Notes: generated by a model not told the origin, from the letters alone. Counted from the stretch's first letter, positions 9,341 through 18,588 are shown. The stretch: DNA of 64,000 nt from Sphingobacteriales bacterium TSM_CSM (GCA_002212725.1 MTCR01000093.1:1-64000); one strand, 5' to 3'. Made by a program: numbers and translations.

Positions 9341-10756
9341 ATGGAATTAAGTCAAAACCTCCTTCATATAATTTACCTCTTAGCGTCGCTGTCTTTTATT
9401 TTGGGGCTTAAAATGCTTAGCCACCCCAAAACTGCCCGCAACGGCAACCTTATTGCCGGCGCCGGCATGACGCTTGCCATTTTTGCCACCATATTCCTGT
9501 ACCACAATGCCGAGGGCGCGCCGGTTGGCAACCTGCCCTTAATATTTTTAGGGCTTATTGCCGGCACCATTATCGGGTATATAATGGCAAAGCGCGTTAA
9601 AATGACTTCCATGCCGCAAATGGTGTCCTTTTTTAATGGCATGGGCGGCGCCTGCGCAGCGCTGATTTCGCTGAACGAGTTTGGCAAATATACCCAAAAC
9701 AACTATGCGGAAACGCTTTTAAACGGGCATGTGCTCATGATTTTACTGGGCATAATGATTGGCTCGGTATCTTTTGCGGGCAGTATGATAGCCTTTGGCA
9801 AACTGGAAGGCAAAATTAAGGATTATGTTTTACCCCGTCAACAGTTGTTTAATGTACTGCTGCTTGTAATCATTTTGGGGCTGGGCGCCTACCTTATGTT
9901 GCAAACAGAGGGTAAAATAGTGTTGCTGTATGTTATTACCCTGCTGTCGTTGCTGTACGGCGTGTTGTTTGTATTGCCTATTGGCGGGGCCGATATGCCG
10001 GTGGTTATTTCTTTGCTTAACTCCTTTACCGGCCTTGCCGCCGCATTTGGCGGCTTTTTATACGGCAACCGCGCCATGCTTACAGGCGGTATATTGGTAG
10101 GCTCGGCGGGTACTATTCTTACTATCCTTATGTGCCAGGCCATGAACCGCTCCCTGCTGAATGTGCTGGTTGGCGCATTTGGCGGACAAAGCGGACAGGC
10201 AGCCGCACAAAGCAGCGAAATGGGTGTAATTAAAGAAATTTCGCTCAATGATTGCGCCATTTTGTGCAACTATGCGCAGCGGGTTATTGTAGTACCCGGT
10301 TACGGGCTGGCCGTGGCACAGGCTCAACACATTACCCACGAGTTTGAATCGGTATTGGAAGAACGCGGTGTGGAAGTTAAATATGCCATTCACCCCGTAG
10401 CCGGCCGCATGCCCGGCCACATGAACGTGTTGCTTGCCGAAGCCGATGTTGCCTATGATAAACTGCTGGAAATGGAAGAAGCCAACCCACTCTTTAAAAA
10501 TACCGATGTTGTGTTGGTTATTGGCGCCAACGACGTGGTAAACCCTGCCGCCAAAGACGACCCGACCAGCCCCATTTATGGCATGCCCATCTTAGATGTT
10601 GATGAATCAAAAACCGTTGTAGTGCTTAAACGGGGTATGAGCGCCGGTTATGCAGGCATTGAAAACCGCCTCTTCTTTAATGACAATACCCGAATGCTGT
10701 TTGGCGATGCCAAAAGCAGCCTCGAAAAACTGGTAAAAGAACTCAAAAACATTTAA
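9341..10756 (+). CDS. pntB: NAD(P) transhydrogenase subunit beta (dII membrane part plus NADP(H)-binding dIII)
   Basis: A 471-residue protein. The N-terminal 270 residues are hydrophobic spans that complete the proton channel (GLKMLSHPKTARNGN, MPQMVSFFNGMGGACAAL, VLPIGGADMPVVISLLNS). The C-terminal dIII binds NADP(H) (VIVVPGYGLAVAQAQH, HPVAGRMPGHMNVLLAEA, DVVLVIGANDVVNPAA, VLKRGMSAGYAGIENRLF). Together with pntAA and pntAB it forms the complete enzyme, which uses the proton gradient to make NADPH. Confidence 0.98.
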   Translation: MELSQNLLHIIYLLASLSFILGLKMLSHPKTARNGNLIAGAGMTLAIFATIFLYHNAEGAPVGNLPLIFLGLIAGTIIGYIMAKRVKMTSMPQMVSFFNGMGGACAALISLNEFGKYTQNNYAETLLNGHVLMILLGIMIGSVSFAGSMIAFGKLEGKIKDYVLPRQQLFNVLLLVIILGLGAYLMLQTEGKIVLLYVITLLSLLYGVLFVLPIGGADMPVVISLLNSFTGLAAAFGGFLYGNRAMLTGGILVGSAGTILTILMCQAMNRSLLNVLVGAFGGQSGQAAAQSSEMGVIKEISLNDCAILCNYAQRVIVVPGYGLAVAQAQHITHEFESVLEERGVEVKYAIHPVAGRMPGHMNVLLAEADVAYDKLLEMEEANPLFKNTDVVLVIGANDVVNPAAKDDPTSPIYGMPILDVDESKTVVVLKRGMSAGYAGIENRLFFNDNTRMLFGDAKSSLEKLVKELKNI

Positions 10757-10850
10757 CCCGACAATTGCCCCGTAAGGAAACACAACCCTGTTTTGCAGGT
10801 TTTGTCAATGCAAATTTAAGCATCCGTATTCTTTTTGTTGCCTTTTTGCG

Positions 10851-10858
10851 TATCTTTG
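10851..10858 (+). promoter_or_regulatory. Putative -7 promoter box (TATCTTTG) for the aldolase gene
   Basis: Exact TAnnTTTG match in the pntB-aldolase gap, 131 bases before the chosen aldolase start at 10990. TTG at 10835-10837 is the only nearby upstream candidate and is closer than usual. Confidence 0.45.
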
Positions 10859-10989
10859 CCGCTGCCGACAAAAGGTTGGAAATACTTTGCATATAACACA
10901 GCCGGCAGCCATAAAACACCTGTGCCATATTGCCTTATTGCGGCGTGCCTACAAAAAAATATTTTATTTATTTAAAATACGCACAACCA

Positions 10990-12048
10990 ATGCTTCAAAC
11001 CATAGAACAACTCTTAGGCGCCGAAAAAACGGCATACCTGCTTCAACACCGGTGTACCACCGTACCGAAAGACCAATTGTACCTGCCCGGCGGCGATTTT
11101 GTTGACCGTGTATGGAGCGGTACCAACCGCAACATACAAACCCTTAGAAGTATGCAAACCCTGCACGGGCATGGCAGGCTTGCCAACAGCGGCTACCTGT
11201 CTATTTTACCTATTGACCAAGGCATTGAACACAGCGGCGGCTCGGCTTTTGCACCCAATCCCATTTATTTTGACCCCGAAAACATTGTTAAACTGGCCAT
11301 TGAGGGCGGTTGCAATGCAGTAGCCACTACATTTGGCGTATTGGGCGCAGTGGCACGGAAATATGCCCATAAAATACCCTTTGTGGTAAAAATAAACCAC
11401 AACGAGTTGCTGAGCTACCCCAATAAATTCGACCAAATTATGTATGGCTCTATTGAAGACGCCTGGAATTTAGGCGCTGTGGCAGTAGGCGCTACCATTT
11501 ACTTTGGAAGCGACGAATCTACCCGTCAAATTCAGGAAGTGGCACAGGCATTTGAAATGGCACACGACTTGGGCATGGCCACTATTCTCTGGTGCTATAC
11601 CCGAAACAACGGCTTTAAAAAAGATGGTAAAGATTACCACACCGCTGCAGACCTTTCCGGCCAAGCCAACCACTTGGGCGTAACCATTCAGGCCGATATT
11701 ATTAAACAAAAACTTCCCACCAACAACGGTGGGTTTACCGCCATCGGGTTTGGCAAATCGCATCCCAAAATGTACACCGAACTGGCTACCGACCACCCCA
11801 TTGACCTTTGCCGGTATCAGGTTATCAATAACTATATGGGCAGAATTGGGTTAATTAATTCGGGCGGCGAATCTAAAGGAGCCTCTGATTTGGCCGAAGC
11901 TGTAGAAACCGCCATTATTAACAAACGTGCCGGCGGCATGGGGCTTATATCAGGACGCAAAGCATTTCAAAAACCGGTGGCAGAAGGGGTTAAACTGCTT
12001 CATGCCATACAAGATGTGTATTTGAGCAAAGAGGTAACCATAGCCTGA
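10990..12048 (+). CDS. fbaB: Class I fructose-bisphosphate aldolase (FbaB/DhnA family)
   Basis: Cleaves fructose 1,6-bisphosphate to glyceraldehyde 3-phosphate and dihydroxyacetone phosphate, in glycolysis and gluconeogenesis. The protein follows E. coli FbaB along its whole length: [18 protein letters not shown] near the start, [34 protein letters not shown] and [16 protein letters not shown]. The DIIKQK stretch should hold the Schiff-base lysine (about Lys239 in this numbering). An upstream in-frame ATG at 10930 would add 20 residues absent from homologues, so the ATG at 10990 (352 residues) was chosen. A strong terminator follows at 12075. Confidence 0.96.
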   Translation: MLQTIEQLLGAEKTAYLLQHRCTTVPKDQLYLPGGDFVDRVWSGTNRNIQTLRSMQTLHGHGRLANSGYLSILPIDQGIEHSGGSAFAPNPIYFDPENIVKLAIEGGCNAVATTFGVLGAVARKYAHKIPFVVKINHNELLSYPNKFDQIMYGSIEDAWNLGAVAVGATIYFGSDESTRQIQEVAQAFEMAHDLGMATILWCYTRNNGFKKDGKDYHTAADLSGQANHLGVTIQADIIKQKLPTNNGGFTAIGFGKSHPKMYTELATDHPIDLCRYQVINNYMGRIGLINSGGESKGASDLAEAVETAIINKRAGGMGLISGRKAFQKPVAEGVKLLHAIQDVYLSKEVTIA

Positions 12049-12074
12049 TAAAAACCGCCAACAAATAGCGGGTT

Positions 12075-12127
12075 AAACCGGCGCCGGTAAAGCAAAATGC
12101 TGTATTTACCGGAGCCGGTTTTGTTTT
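12075..12127 (+). terminator. Rho-independent terminator after fbaB
   Basis: 17-bp arms 12075-12091 and 12105-12121 (AAACCGGCGCCGGTAAA and its complement with one mismatch), a 13-base loop, then a T-rich tail TTGTTTTG. Confidence 0.85.
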
Positions 12128-12225
12128 GCCCCTGCCCTACCTAAAACATTTGGTGTAAATTAACACCAAAGCAAGTATGAGCAACAAAATTCGGAAAACA
12201 AACAATTGCCTTCGGTTCATAATGT

Positions 12226-12399
12226 GTATTTATTTAGGTTGTACCTTTGTTGGTGATGCTCTTCACTAATTTCCTTTCATGTTAACGCAAAGTTTTGCGC
12301 AAAGTTCCGTAAAGTTTTTTTGCTCTATATGGTCAATGCTTCCAATCAGCAGGGAACCAGAGAAAATGCCGGGATTTACAGATAATACCTATAATAGTT
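12226..12399 (-). mobile_element. MITE-like dispersed element, copy B
   Basis: A 174-bp copy in reverse orientation, lying between fbaB and gcvH. It aligns with copies A and D over its whole length. Flanking direct repeats read TTCATAATGT (12216-12225) and GCCATAATGT (12400-12409), 8 of 10 identical. No coding capacity. Confidence 0.85.
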
Positions 12400-12613
12400 G
12401 CCATAATGTTAGCTGTTTAGCAAAACGAACCAGGTAAAGTTTGCAAGATACTGAGAAGTTTTTTGGGGGCAACCGTTTTGCAAATTCTGATTGCAATCTG
12501 CTTTTGCCCGATTGAAAGTTATGCTCCTTTGTGCCTCCTGCCGGCCTCCTGTTGCCGGTGTTTGTTGCAGGCTGTTTGGGCATAAAAACCCGCAGCCATA
12601 CCCATTAATCATA

Positions 12614-12651
12614 CTGCGTTAAAGCCACTTGGGGCAATGGCTTTAACGCAG
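12614..12651. other. Perfect 14-bp inverted repeat upstream of gcvH
   Basis: CTGCGTTAAAGCCA (12614-12627) and its exact complement TGGCTTTAACGCAG (12638-12651) with a 10-base loop. A run of eight T starts about ten bases after the stem, further than in a normal terminator. It could be a terminator for a transcript entering from the left or a control element for gcvH. The 204 bases before it (12410-12613) hold nothing recognisable. No glycine riboswitch is seen. Confidence 0.6.
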
Positions 12652-12701
12652 CTGCACCAAATTTTTTTTCGGGTAATGAAAAGCAGTAACCAATAAGTGT
12701 T

Positions 12702-12709
12702 TATATTTG
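12702..12709 (+). promoter_or_regulatory. Putative -7 promoter box (TATATTTG) for gcvH
   Basis: Exact TAnnTTTG match ending 17 bases before the gcvH start, which predicts a very short 5' leader. No good -33 element is visible. Confidence 0.5.
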
Positions 12710-12726
12710 GCCGAAATTAGCTTAAC

Positions 12727-13107
12727 ATGAACATTCCTGAAAATTTACGTTACACACACGACCACGAGTGGCTTAGGTCTGATGAAAAAGGCGTATTTGT
12801 GGGTATAACCGATTTTGCGCAGAGCGAACTGGGCGATATTGTATATATCGACATTACCACGCTGGGGCAACACTTGTCAAAAGGCGAAGCTTTCGGCACG
12901 GTTGAAGCTGTAAAAGCAGTATCGGAGTTGTTTATCCCCATTAGCGGAAAAGTGGTGGCGGTAAACGAAAACCTTAACAACCAACCCGATTTGGTGAACG
13001 CTGACCCTTACGGCGACGGTTGGATAATACAACTGGAACCCGATGACCCGGCCGATACCGGCAGCCTGCTGGATGCCACAGCCTACGCCGAACTCATTGG
13101 AGCATAA
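12727..13107 (+). CDS. gcvH: Glycine cleavage system H protein
   Basis: A 126-residue lipoyl carrier that shuttles the aminomethyl group between the P, T and L proteins of the glycine cleavage complex in the cytoplasm. The lipoylated residue is Lys63, in GTVEAVKAVSEL. The start (RYTHDHEWL) and end (DPYGDGWIIQLE) are typical, and the length is normal. The P, T and L genes are not in this window. It is followed at 13 bases by a VanZ-family gene, then tonB, so it probably leads a three-gene operon whose members have no obvious shared function. Confidence 0.98.
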   Translation: MNIPENLRYTHDHEWLRSDEKGVFVGITDFAQSELGDIVYIDITTLGQHLSKGEAFGTVEAVKAVSELFIPISGKVVAVNENLNNQPDLVNADPYGDGWIIQLEPDDPADTGSLLDATAYAELIGA

Positions 13108-13120
13108 CAGCACCTGTACC

Positions 13121-13492
13121 ATGCTGCTAAAACTGGCAACCTTTGCATGTGCGCTTATTATATTTGCATTATCGGTTGTAAGGGTGCCTGCGGTAAATTC
13201 TATACCGGCGCCGTTTATTGATAAAATTGCCCACTTCATTATGTATGGCACCTTAACCATAATGGCATTATATGCATTTAGAGGTTATACGCAAAAACGG
13301 GCAAAACGATGGCTGTTATTGATTTTGGGGTTAGTTTCATACGGTTTTTTCATAGAAATCATTCAAAAAAAATTTTTTTCGTACCGAAGTTTTGAAATAT
13401 CCGATATTCTCGCTAACATTACGGGCATTTTAGTGTCATTACTCATTTACGCTCTTATTCATTTGAAAGAACATCAAAAACACATTGTATGA
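13121..13492 (+). CDS. VanZ family membrane protein
   Basis: A 123-residue protein with three or four membrane spans. The pattern of an early HF motif (IDKIAHFIMYGTL) followed by a late ISDILANITGILVSLL block is the VanZ-like signature. VanZ gives low-level teicoplanin resistance in enterococci; the function of the widespread Bacteroidota homologues is not known. The frame is open from an ATG at 13043 inside gcvH, but the ATG at 13121 just after the gcvH stop gives a sensible membrane protein and was chosen. Its stop overlaps the tonB start (ATGA at 13489-13492), so the two are translationally coupled. Confidence 0.88.
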   Translation: MLLKLATFACALIIFALSVVRVPAVNSIPAPFIDKIAHFIMYGTLTIMALYAFRGYTQKRAKRWLLLILGLVSYGFFIEIIQKKFFSYRSFEISDILANITGILVSLLIYALIHLKEHQKHIV

Positions 13493-14346
13493 GTCCCTGG
13501 TGGTTTCTGGTCATTCTGTTAGGTGGTCCTGCACTTGCGTGGGCACTGTTTACTTTCCTGTTTAGCCGCAAGAATACCGAAGCGGTAATGGAAAGCAACC
13601 TTCAAAATAAAAATAAGTATTACCTGCGCAAATACCCCGAAGTAGATGTGCATAATTTCAGAAGCACCTATATGTTAATAGGACTGCTTATTTCCATGGG
13701 TTTTTCGCTTTTTGCATTCAGTTGGTACGACAAACCGGCCGAAGTTGCTAAAAACCTTGGCGAAGTGCAGCTTTTAGATGAGATAGAGCAGCTTCCGCCG
13801 CCTACCTCGCAGGCGCCCCCGCCGCCCCCGCCCCCGCCGCCCCCGCCGCAAATTGAAATTGTTTCTGACGAAGAAATTATTGAAGATGAGCCGGATGTGC
13901 TGAACACCGAAGCTGAAGAAGAAACACAGGTAGAGCCACAGGAAGTAGCGGTGGAAGAAGTAAAAGAAGAGGTGAAAATTGAAATTAAAGAGCCGCCCAA
14001 AGAAAAAGAAGTAGAAGAACCCGAAATTTTTACCATAGTAGAAGAAATGCCCGAATATCCGGGTGGTCAGGCCGCTCTGTTTAAATTTCTTGCAGAAAAT
14101 ACCAAATACCCGCCCATGGCCCGCGAAAACGGCATTGAGGGCACAGTTTATGTGGGTTTTGTAGTTTTGGAAGACGGCACCATAAACAACGTACAGGTAA
14201 AACGCGGTTTGCCCGGTGGTGGCGCCGGCTGCGATGAAGAGGCTATAAGGGTTGTAAAAACCATGCCCAAATGGAAACCCGGTAAACAACGCGGTAAAGC
14301 CGTGCGCGTAGCTTATACCCTGCCGTTTAAATTTAAACTGGAGTGA
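13489..14346 (+). CDS. Energy transducer TonB
   Basis: A 285-residue TonB-type protein. One N-terminal hydrophobic segment (residues 3-25) and a second one (about 61-80) precede the linker. The linker is a proline run (about residues 103-120) followed by a very acidic Glu/Val-rich stretch (to about 180). The C-terminal TonB domain (about 185-285) contains YPGGQAALFKFLAENTKYP, GIEGTVYVGFVV, and RVAYTLPFKFKLE. TonB proteins couple the inner-membrane proton gradient to outer-membrane receptors. ExbB/ExbD are not in this window. Codon use in the proline run is nearly all CCG/CCC, giving C-rich tracts at about 13815-13850. Confidence 0.93.
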   Translation: MSPWWFLVILLGGPALAWALFTFLFSRKNTEAVMESNLQNKNKYYLRKYPEVDVHNFRSTYMLIGLLISMGFSLFAFSWYDKPAEVAKNLGEVQLLDEIEQLPPPTSQAPPPPPPPPPPPQIEIVSDEEIIEDEPDVLNTEAEEETQVEPQEVAVEEVKEEVKIEIKEPPKEKEVEEPEIFTIVEEMPEYPGGQAALFKFLAENTKYPPMARENGIEGTVYVGFVVLEDGTINNVQVKRGLPGGGAGCDEEAIRVVKTMPKWKPGKQRGKAVRVAYTLPFKFKLE

Positions 14347-14395
14347 TGCCGTAGCGGCTCTGTTTATTACAATCTGCCTGACGATAACAAAAAAC

Positions 14396-14500
14396 GTACT
14401 TATTTAGGTTGTACCTTTGTTGGTGATGTTCTTAACTTTAATTTTACCGCAAAGAAGGCAAAGTTTGGCGCAACGATTTACAGACTGTACCTGAATAGTC
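14396..14500 (-). mobile_element. MITE-like dispersed element, copy C (internally deleted)
   Basis: A 105-bp reverse-orientation copy that keeps both ends of the element but lacks roughly 68 internal bases, the part containing the GCATTTTCTCTTG and GAAGCATTGACCA segments of the other copies. Flanking direct repeats are AACAAAAAAC (14386-14395) and ACCAAAAGAC (14501-14510), 8 of 10 identical. It lies between tonB and its terminator. Confidence 0.8.
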
Positions 14501-14513
14501 ACCAAAAGACAAC

Positions 14514-14544
14514 AAAAGGCTGTGCCACTCCGGCGCAGCCTTTT
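14514..14544 (+). terminator. Terminator after tonB
   Basis: AAAAGGCTGTGCC (14514-14526) pairs with GGCGCAGCCTTTT (14532-14544) across a 5-base loop. The symmetric A/T ends could allow use in both directions. The MITE copy C sits between the tonB stop and this hairpin. Bases 14545-14730 hold no recognisable gene. Confidence 0.8.
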
Positions 14545-14730
14545 GCTTTAAGGGCTTAAAACAGGTGGTTTTGCTGCCTGTAATTTGCAATGCCGACTGT
14601 ATTTGCCGGGTAAAAATGATTTTGCAGCAGCAAAAGAAATTCTATAAACATTCTGACTTTATATATGCAAATGGGGGTAAAAATTGTGAAATAATTGTTG
14701 TATCTTAGAGCCGGTTAAAAATAGTTATCC

Positions 14731-15189
14731 ATGAAAAACTCAAGTTGCCTGAGCATGTATTTTGCAGTTTCCCTACTTGTTTTTGGGGCTTGTAGTTTGC
14801 AGGCGCAAAACAAAAAAGCGCTTGCCGGCAAAGAGATATTGCAAACTGCAGAGGTAATGCCGCAGTTTCCGGGCGGACAAAATGCACTTTTTCTTTTTAT
14901 GTCTGAAAATACGCGCTACCCTGCATCTGCCCAACAGTTGGGCATTGAAGGAACCGTTTATGTTGGGTTTATAGTAGAACCCGACGGCAGCATCAGCAAT
15001 ATTGCCATCTTAAAAGGCCTGCCCGAAGGCGGTGCAGGCATAGAAGCCGAGGCGCTAAGGGTAACTACCCTTATGCCCAAATGGGAACCCGGTATGCAAG
15101 ACGGCAATAAAGTGCGGGTTTCCTACTCACTGCCATTTAAGTTTAAATTAGACAAACAGCGCAAAACAAAGAAACTTATGCCCAATTAA
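14731..15189 (+). CDS. Exported protein consisting of a TonB C-terminal domain only
   Basis: A 152-residue protein with a signal peptide (residues 1-25; VFGACSLQAQ could be a poor lipobox or a normal cleavage site) followed directly by a TonB C-terminal domain (about 38-140: AEVMPQFPGGQNALFLFMSENTRYP, GIEGTVYVGFIV, RVSYSLPFKFKLD). It closely resembles the C-terminal domain of the TonB protein at 13489-14346 but lacks the membrane anchor and proline linker. It therefore cannot transduce energy in the usual way. It probably arose by duplication and may bind TonB-box or other periplasmic partners; that is inference. Confidence 0.85.
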   Translation: MKNSSCLSMYFAVSLLVFGACSLQAQNKKALAGKEILQTAEVMPQFPGGQNALFLFMSENTRYPASAQQLGIEGTVYVGFIVEPDGSISNIAILKGLPEGGAGIEAEALRVTTLMPKWEPGMQDGNKVRVSYSLPFKFKLDKQRKTKKLMPN

Positions 15190-15548
15190 CACCTGTATCG
15201 GGCAATACAAGTTTATACGCACAACCCTACAGCCTTGCAGCAATTTACCTGTGTAACCCCGAACAAGGTATTGCAATATGGCAGCCGTATAACCGCCACA
15301 AAATGGCAAGAACAATATTTTAGCTTATTTACCCCGGTAGCCTCCGCTCATTTCAACCAACAAGCCTTTTAGTTTGTTTAAAAGCCCGGTGCAAACACCC
15401 AAGCTATTGCTGTGGCATATTAACAAACCTGTTTTTTTCGTTAATTACCTGCCGCAGGCTTTTAACCACGCCCAAACCGCAACATGCGGCAGTTAAAAAA
15501 TCGGGGTATTTTTTTTACTTTATTTTCAAGGCAAAACCATCAAGCGTT
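15190..15548. other. Non-coding stretch
   Basis: 359 bases without a convincing gene. A weak 8-bp inverted repeat CTGCCGCA / TGCGGCAG is present near 15450-15492. It presumably contains the promoter of the TPR gene at 15549, but no exact TAnnTTTG box was found. Confidence 0.4.
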
Positions 15549-17360
15549 ATGTTCCGATACTTTCTGTATGTTTTCATGCTTCTCACCTCTCATGCACTTT
15601 TTGCACAGGATAACCTGCAACAAGACCTGCGTTTGGCGCAACAATACACCCGGCAGGGAGAGTATGAAAAAGCAGCTTCCATTTATGAGCGCCTGTATGA
15701 ACAGAACCCCAAAAGCAGCATGTACTACCGCAATTATTACAATGCCCTGTTGGCCGTTAAAGACTTTACCCGCGCCGAAGAATTGGTAAAAAAACAACTG
15801 AAACAAGATAAAAACGACCCGACACTTTACATTGACCTTGGGCTGTTGCTGAAAGGACAAAGCAAATTTGAAGATGCAGATGCCGAATTTGAAAAAGCGC
15901 TGAAAATGGCAAAAGACAACCAAATTCAAAACATTGCCTCTGTTTTTTCAAATGCCGACGAACATAACTACGCCATAAAAGCCTATTTAAAAGGCCGCGA
16001 AATTTTTAAAGACAGCAGGATGTTTTCGCGCGAACTGGCGCAGGAGTACAAACAAACCGGCGACACCAACAACGCCATCTCCTGTTACTTAGATTATGCA
16101 GCCATACAGCCAGACCATATTCAAATTATATACAACGAATTGCAGCGGTTTACCAATGAGGAAGAGGATATAGAAGAACTGCAACGCCAGTTATACAGCC
16201 GCATTCAAAACGAAACCAGTGAACTTATTTATACCGAAATTCTGATTTGGGCATTTTACCAGCAAAAAGACTTTGAACAAGCTTTTATACAGGTAAAAGC
16301 CTTAGACAAACGGCTGAACGAAGACGGGAAACGCTTAATGGAGCTTGCCAAAAAAGCCTTAACCGAAAAACAGTACGATATTGCCATTGGCGCCTATGAA
16401 TACGTGATAGCCAAAGGCGAAAACAACCCGCTTTATGTTAATGCCCGCGAAGAACTGCTGAATTGCCGAAACGAAAAAATTACCGCTACCCCCAATTATA
16501 CCCAGGAAGACCTTCGGGGTTTGGAGGCTGATTATATTGACTTCCTCCGGTTGTTTGGTAAAAATGCCAACACCATATCTTCCATTCGCGACCTTGCAGC
16601 ACTGTATGCCTATTACCTTAATATTACCGACAATGCCATTACCCTGCTCGAAGATGCCCTGCGCATGTCATCGGTGAGCGCTTACAACCGCGCGCTTACC
16701 AAATTAGACCTCGGCGACTACTACCTCATGAAAGGCGAAATTTGGGATGCTACGCTCTTATACTCGCAGGTGGACAAAGATTTTACCGACGACATGCTGG
16801 GCGAAGAAGCGCGGTACAAAAATGCCCGTCTGTCTTATTTTAACGGCGATTTTGAATGGGCACAAGCCCAGCTAAACGTGCTGAAAGCCTCTACCTCTGA
16901 ACTGATTGCCAATGATGCGCTTAAACTTTCGGTTTTTATTACCGATAACATGGGCTTAGATACCTCTGCCGTTCCTATGCAAATGTTTGCCCGTGCCGAT
17001 TTGCTTATAGTGCAAAAAAAATATGCCGCTGCTATTACCACCTATGACTCGCTGAACCGCATGTTTCCGGCACACACCTTAGACGATGACATTTTGTACT
17101 CAAGAGCAAATATCAGTATTGAACAACGGCAATACACACAGGCGGCGCAATATCTTGAAACCCTGCTGAAAAGCTACGGCAAAGATATTTTGGCCGATGA
17201 CGCTTTATTTACCCTTGCACAACTGAACGAAAAACATTTTGATAACAAGGATAAAGCCCTGGAGTGTTATCAAAACCTGCTCATACAATATCCCGGCAGT
17301 TTGTATGTGGTAGAATCCCGCAAACGATACCGGCAACTTAGAGGCGAAAGGGTAAATTAA
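15549..17360 (+). CDS. Large TPR-repeat protein, exported
   Basis: A 603-residue protein with a signal peptide (residues 1-19, ending LFAQ) and TPR-type helical repeats over nearly all its length. Clear examples are QQDLRLAQQYTRQGEYEKAASIYERL (22-47), LGLLLKGQSKFEDADAEFEKAL (97-118), ALTEKQYDIAIGAYEYVI (273-291) and YSRANISIEQRQYTQAAQYLETLL (about 517-540). No enzymatic domain is seen. Such proteins in Bacteroidota serve as periplasmic scaffolds, often for envelope complexes. The next gene starts 21 bases after its stop and is probably cotranscribed. Confidence 0.88.
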   Translation: MFRYFLYVFMLLTSHALFAQDNLQQDLRLAQQYTRQGEYEKAASIYERLYEQNPKSSMYYRNYYNALLAVKDFTRAEELVKKQLKQDKNDPTLYIDLGLLLKGQSKFEDADAEFEKALKMAKDNQIQNIASVFSNADEHNYAIKAYLKGREIFKDSRMFSRELAQEYKQTGDTNNAISCYLDYAAIQPDHIQIIYNELQRFTNEEEDIEELQRQLYSRIQNETSELIYTEILIWAFYQQKDFEQAFIQVKALDKRLNEDGKRLMELAKKALTEKQYDIAIGAYEYVIAKGENNPLYVNAREELLNCRNEKITATPNYTQEDLRGLEADYIDFLRLFGKNANTISSIRDLAALYAYYLNITDNAITLLEDALRMSSVSAYNRALTKLDLGDYYLMKGEIWDATLLYSQVDKDFTDDMLGEEARYKNARLSYFNGDFEWAQAQLNVLKASTSELIANDALKLSVFITDNMGLDTSAVPMQMFARADLLIVQKKYAAAITTYDSLNRMFPAHTLDDDILYSRANISIEQRQYTQAAQYLETLLKSYGKDILADDALFTLAQLNEKHFDNKDKALECYQNLLIQYPGSLYVVESRKRYRQLRGERVN

Positions 17361-17381
17361 CCAACCCGGAAAACCAGAAAT

Positions 17382-17741
17382 ATGCATACCGATACCATTG
17401 ATAACAAAGACATGGAGCAGGCATTTAAAAACCTGCTTACCGAAATGAAACCTGTTTTTGGCCGCCGGCCCAACCTTCAGAGTTTAATTTTTCTTATTGG
17501 CGTTCAGGAATTGGGGCAACTGCACCGTACCTTCAACAAAGAAGAAAAACAAGACCTTATGCACCTGGCAGTTTGCCGGTTGCTTAGCCAGTGCGGCTAT
17601 TTTGAATTTGACCATATTGACCAGGACGGCTGGCCGCATTACCGCCCCCTGCAACCCATGCCCCACGATATGAAAGGGCTAAACCAACAGGAAACCCTGC
17701 TGAAAGAACAAATTTTACATTACTTTGGTAAAACGTGGTAG
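17382..17741 (+). CDS. Conserved hypothetical small protein
   Basis: A 119-residue soluble protein without signal peptide or membrane span. Features include SLIFLIGVQELGQL and a central KQDLMHLAVCRLLSQCGYFEF. The ATG at 17382 fits the short gap after the TPR gene; a second Met at 17412 is possible. The composition and operon-like position support a real gene. I do not recognise a family with a known function. Confidence 0.75.
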   Translation: MHTDTIDNKDMEQAFKNLLTEMKPVFGRRPNLQSLIFLIGVQELGQLHRTFNKEEKQDLMHLAVCRLLSQCGYFEFDHIDQDGWPHYRPLQPMPHDMKGLNQQETLLKEQILHYFGKTW

Positions 17742-17833
17742 CTAAAAACCCCAATTGCCTTGCCACCTTTGCCATTTTTTACGGCAAACAAGCTTTTTTG
17801 CGGCAACTTTTGGGTAAAACCGCCGGCAGATAG

Positions 17834-17841
17834 TAACTTTG
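17834..17841 (+). promoter_or_regulatory. Putative promoter of the cyclophilin gene: -7 box TAACTTTG
   Basis: Exact TAnnTTTG match, 39 bases before the start. A TTTG at 17809-17812 lies 21 bases upstream, the best -33/-7 pair seen in the window. Confidence 0.6.
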
Positions 17842-17880
17842 CAGTCAAATCTAATATTCACCCAAAAATTTTAATCAACA

Positions 17881-18540
17881 ATGAAAAAAATAACCTTATT
17901 TGTTCTGCTTTCGGTTTTCCTGCTCAATGCCTGCAAACCCAAGCAAGAAACCACAGAAACGGCAAAAACAGAAACACCACCGGCGCAAACCCAGCAGCAA
18001 CAAACGCCCCCACCGGCAGCCGGCGGTAATGAAGGGCAGCAATTTATTCGCGGTATTAACCCGCAGGAAATGCTTAACCTCATAGCCAATGCCAAATTTG
18101 ACAAAGACATTGACGCCACCATAGAAACCAGCAAAGGCAACATACACGTTACACTCTATGCCACCAAAACACCCAAAACCGTAGCAAACTTTCTGGGGTT
18201 GGTTGACCGTGGTTTTTACAACGGGCTGAATTTTCACCGCGTTATTCCCGATTTTATGATACAGGGCGGCTGCCCCTTTGGCAATGGCCGTGGTAACCCG
18301 GGCTATAAATTTGAAGACGAAACCCGCCCCGATTTAAAACACAGTTCTCCCGGTATTTTATCTATGGCAAATTCGGGACCCAATACCAACGGCAGCCAGT
18401 TTTTTATTACCCATAAAGAAACACCCTGGTTAGACGGAAAACATACCGTTTTTGGAAAGGTAAAAGGCCCCGAAGACCAGAAAGTGGTAAATGCCATCGT
18501 TCAGGGCGACCAAATTATTAAAATTACCTATCAAAAATAA
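17881..18540 (+). CDS. Cyclophilin-type peptidyl-prolyl cis-trans isomerase, lipoprotein
   Basis: A 219-residue protein with a lipoprotein signal peptide (lipobox LNAC, Cys18), a Glu/Thr/Gln/Pro-rich linker (to about 55) and a cyclophilin domain (about 75-219). Family blocks are clear: [59 protein letters not shown] and [11 protein letters not shown]. The catalytic Arg (in FHRV), Phe (in SQFF) and the Gln of IQGG are present. It should assist proline isomerisation in exported proteins at the periplasmic membrane surface. It has its own promoter and terminator, so it is monocistronic. Confidence 0.96.
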   Translation: MKKITLFVLLSVFLLNACKPKQETTETAKTETPPAQTQQQQTPPPAAGGNEGQQFIRGINPQEMLNLIANAKFDKDIDATIETSKGNIHVTLYATKTPKTVANFLGLVDRGFYNGLNFHRVIPDFMIQGGCPFGNGRGNPGYKFEDETRPDLKHSSPGILSMANSGPNTNGSQFFITHKETPWLDGKHTVFGKVKGPEDQKVVNAIVQGDQIIKITYQK

Positions 18541-18588
18541 TTGCCGGTTTTATTGCACCTGTATGTTATACTGAACATACCGCAAAGC

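Noticed and set aside
12389-12612. Two overlapping small minus-strand frames (64 and 67 codons)
   Set aside because: Overlap each other and the end of MITE copy B; no features of a protein.
12410-12726. Glycine riboswitch upstream of gcvH
   Set aside because: No paired aptamer-like conserved segments were seen; only a simple hairpin is present.
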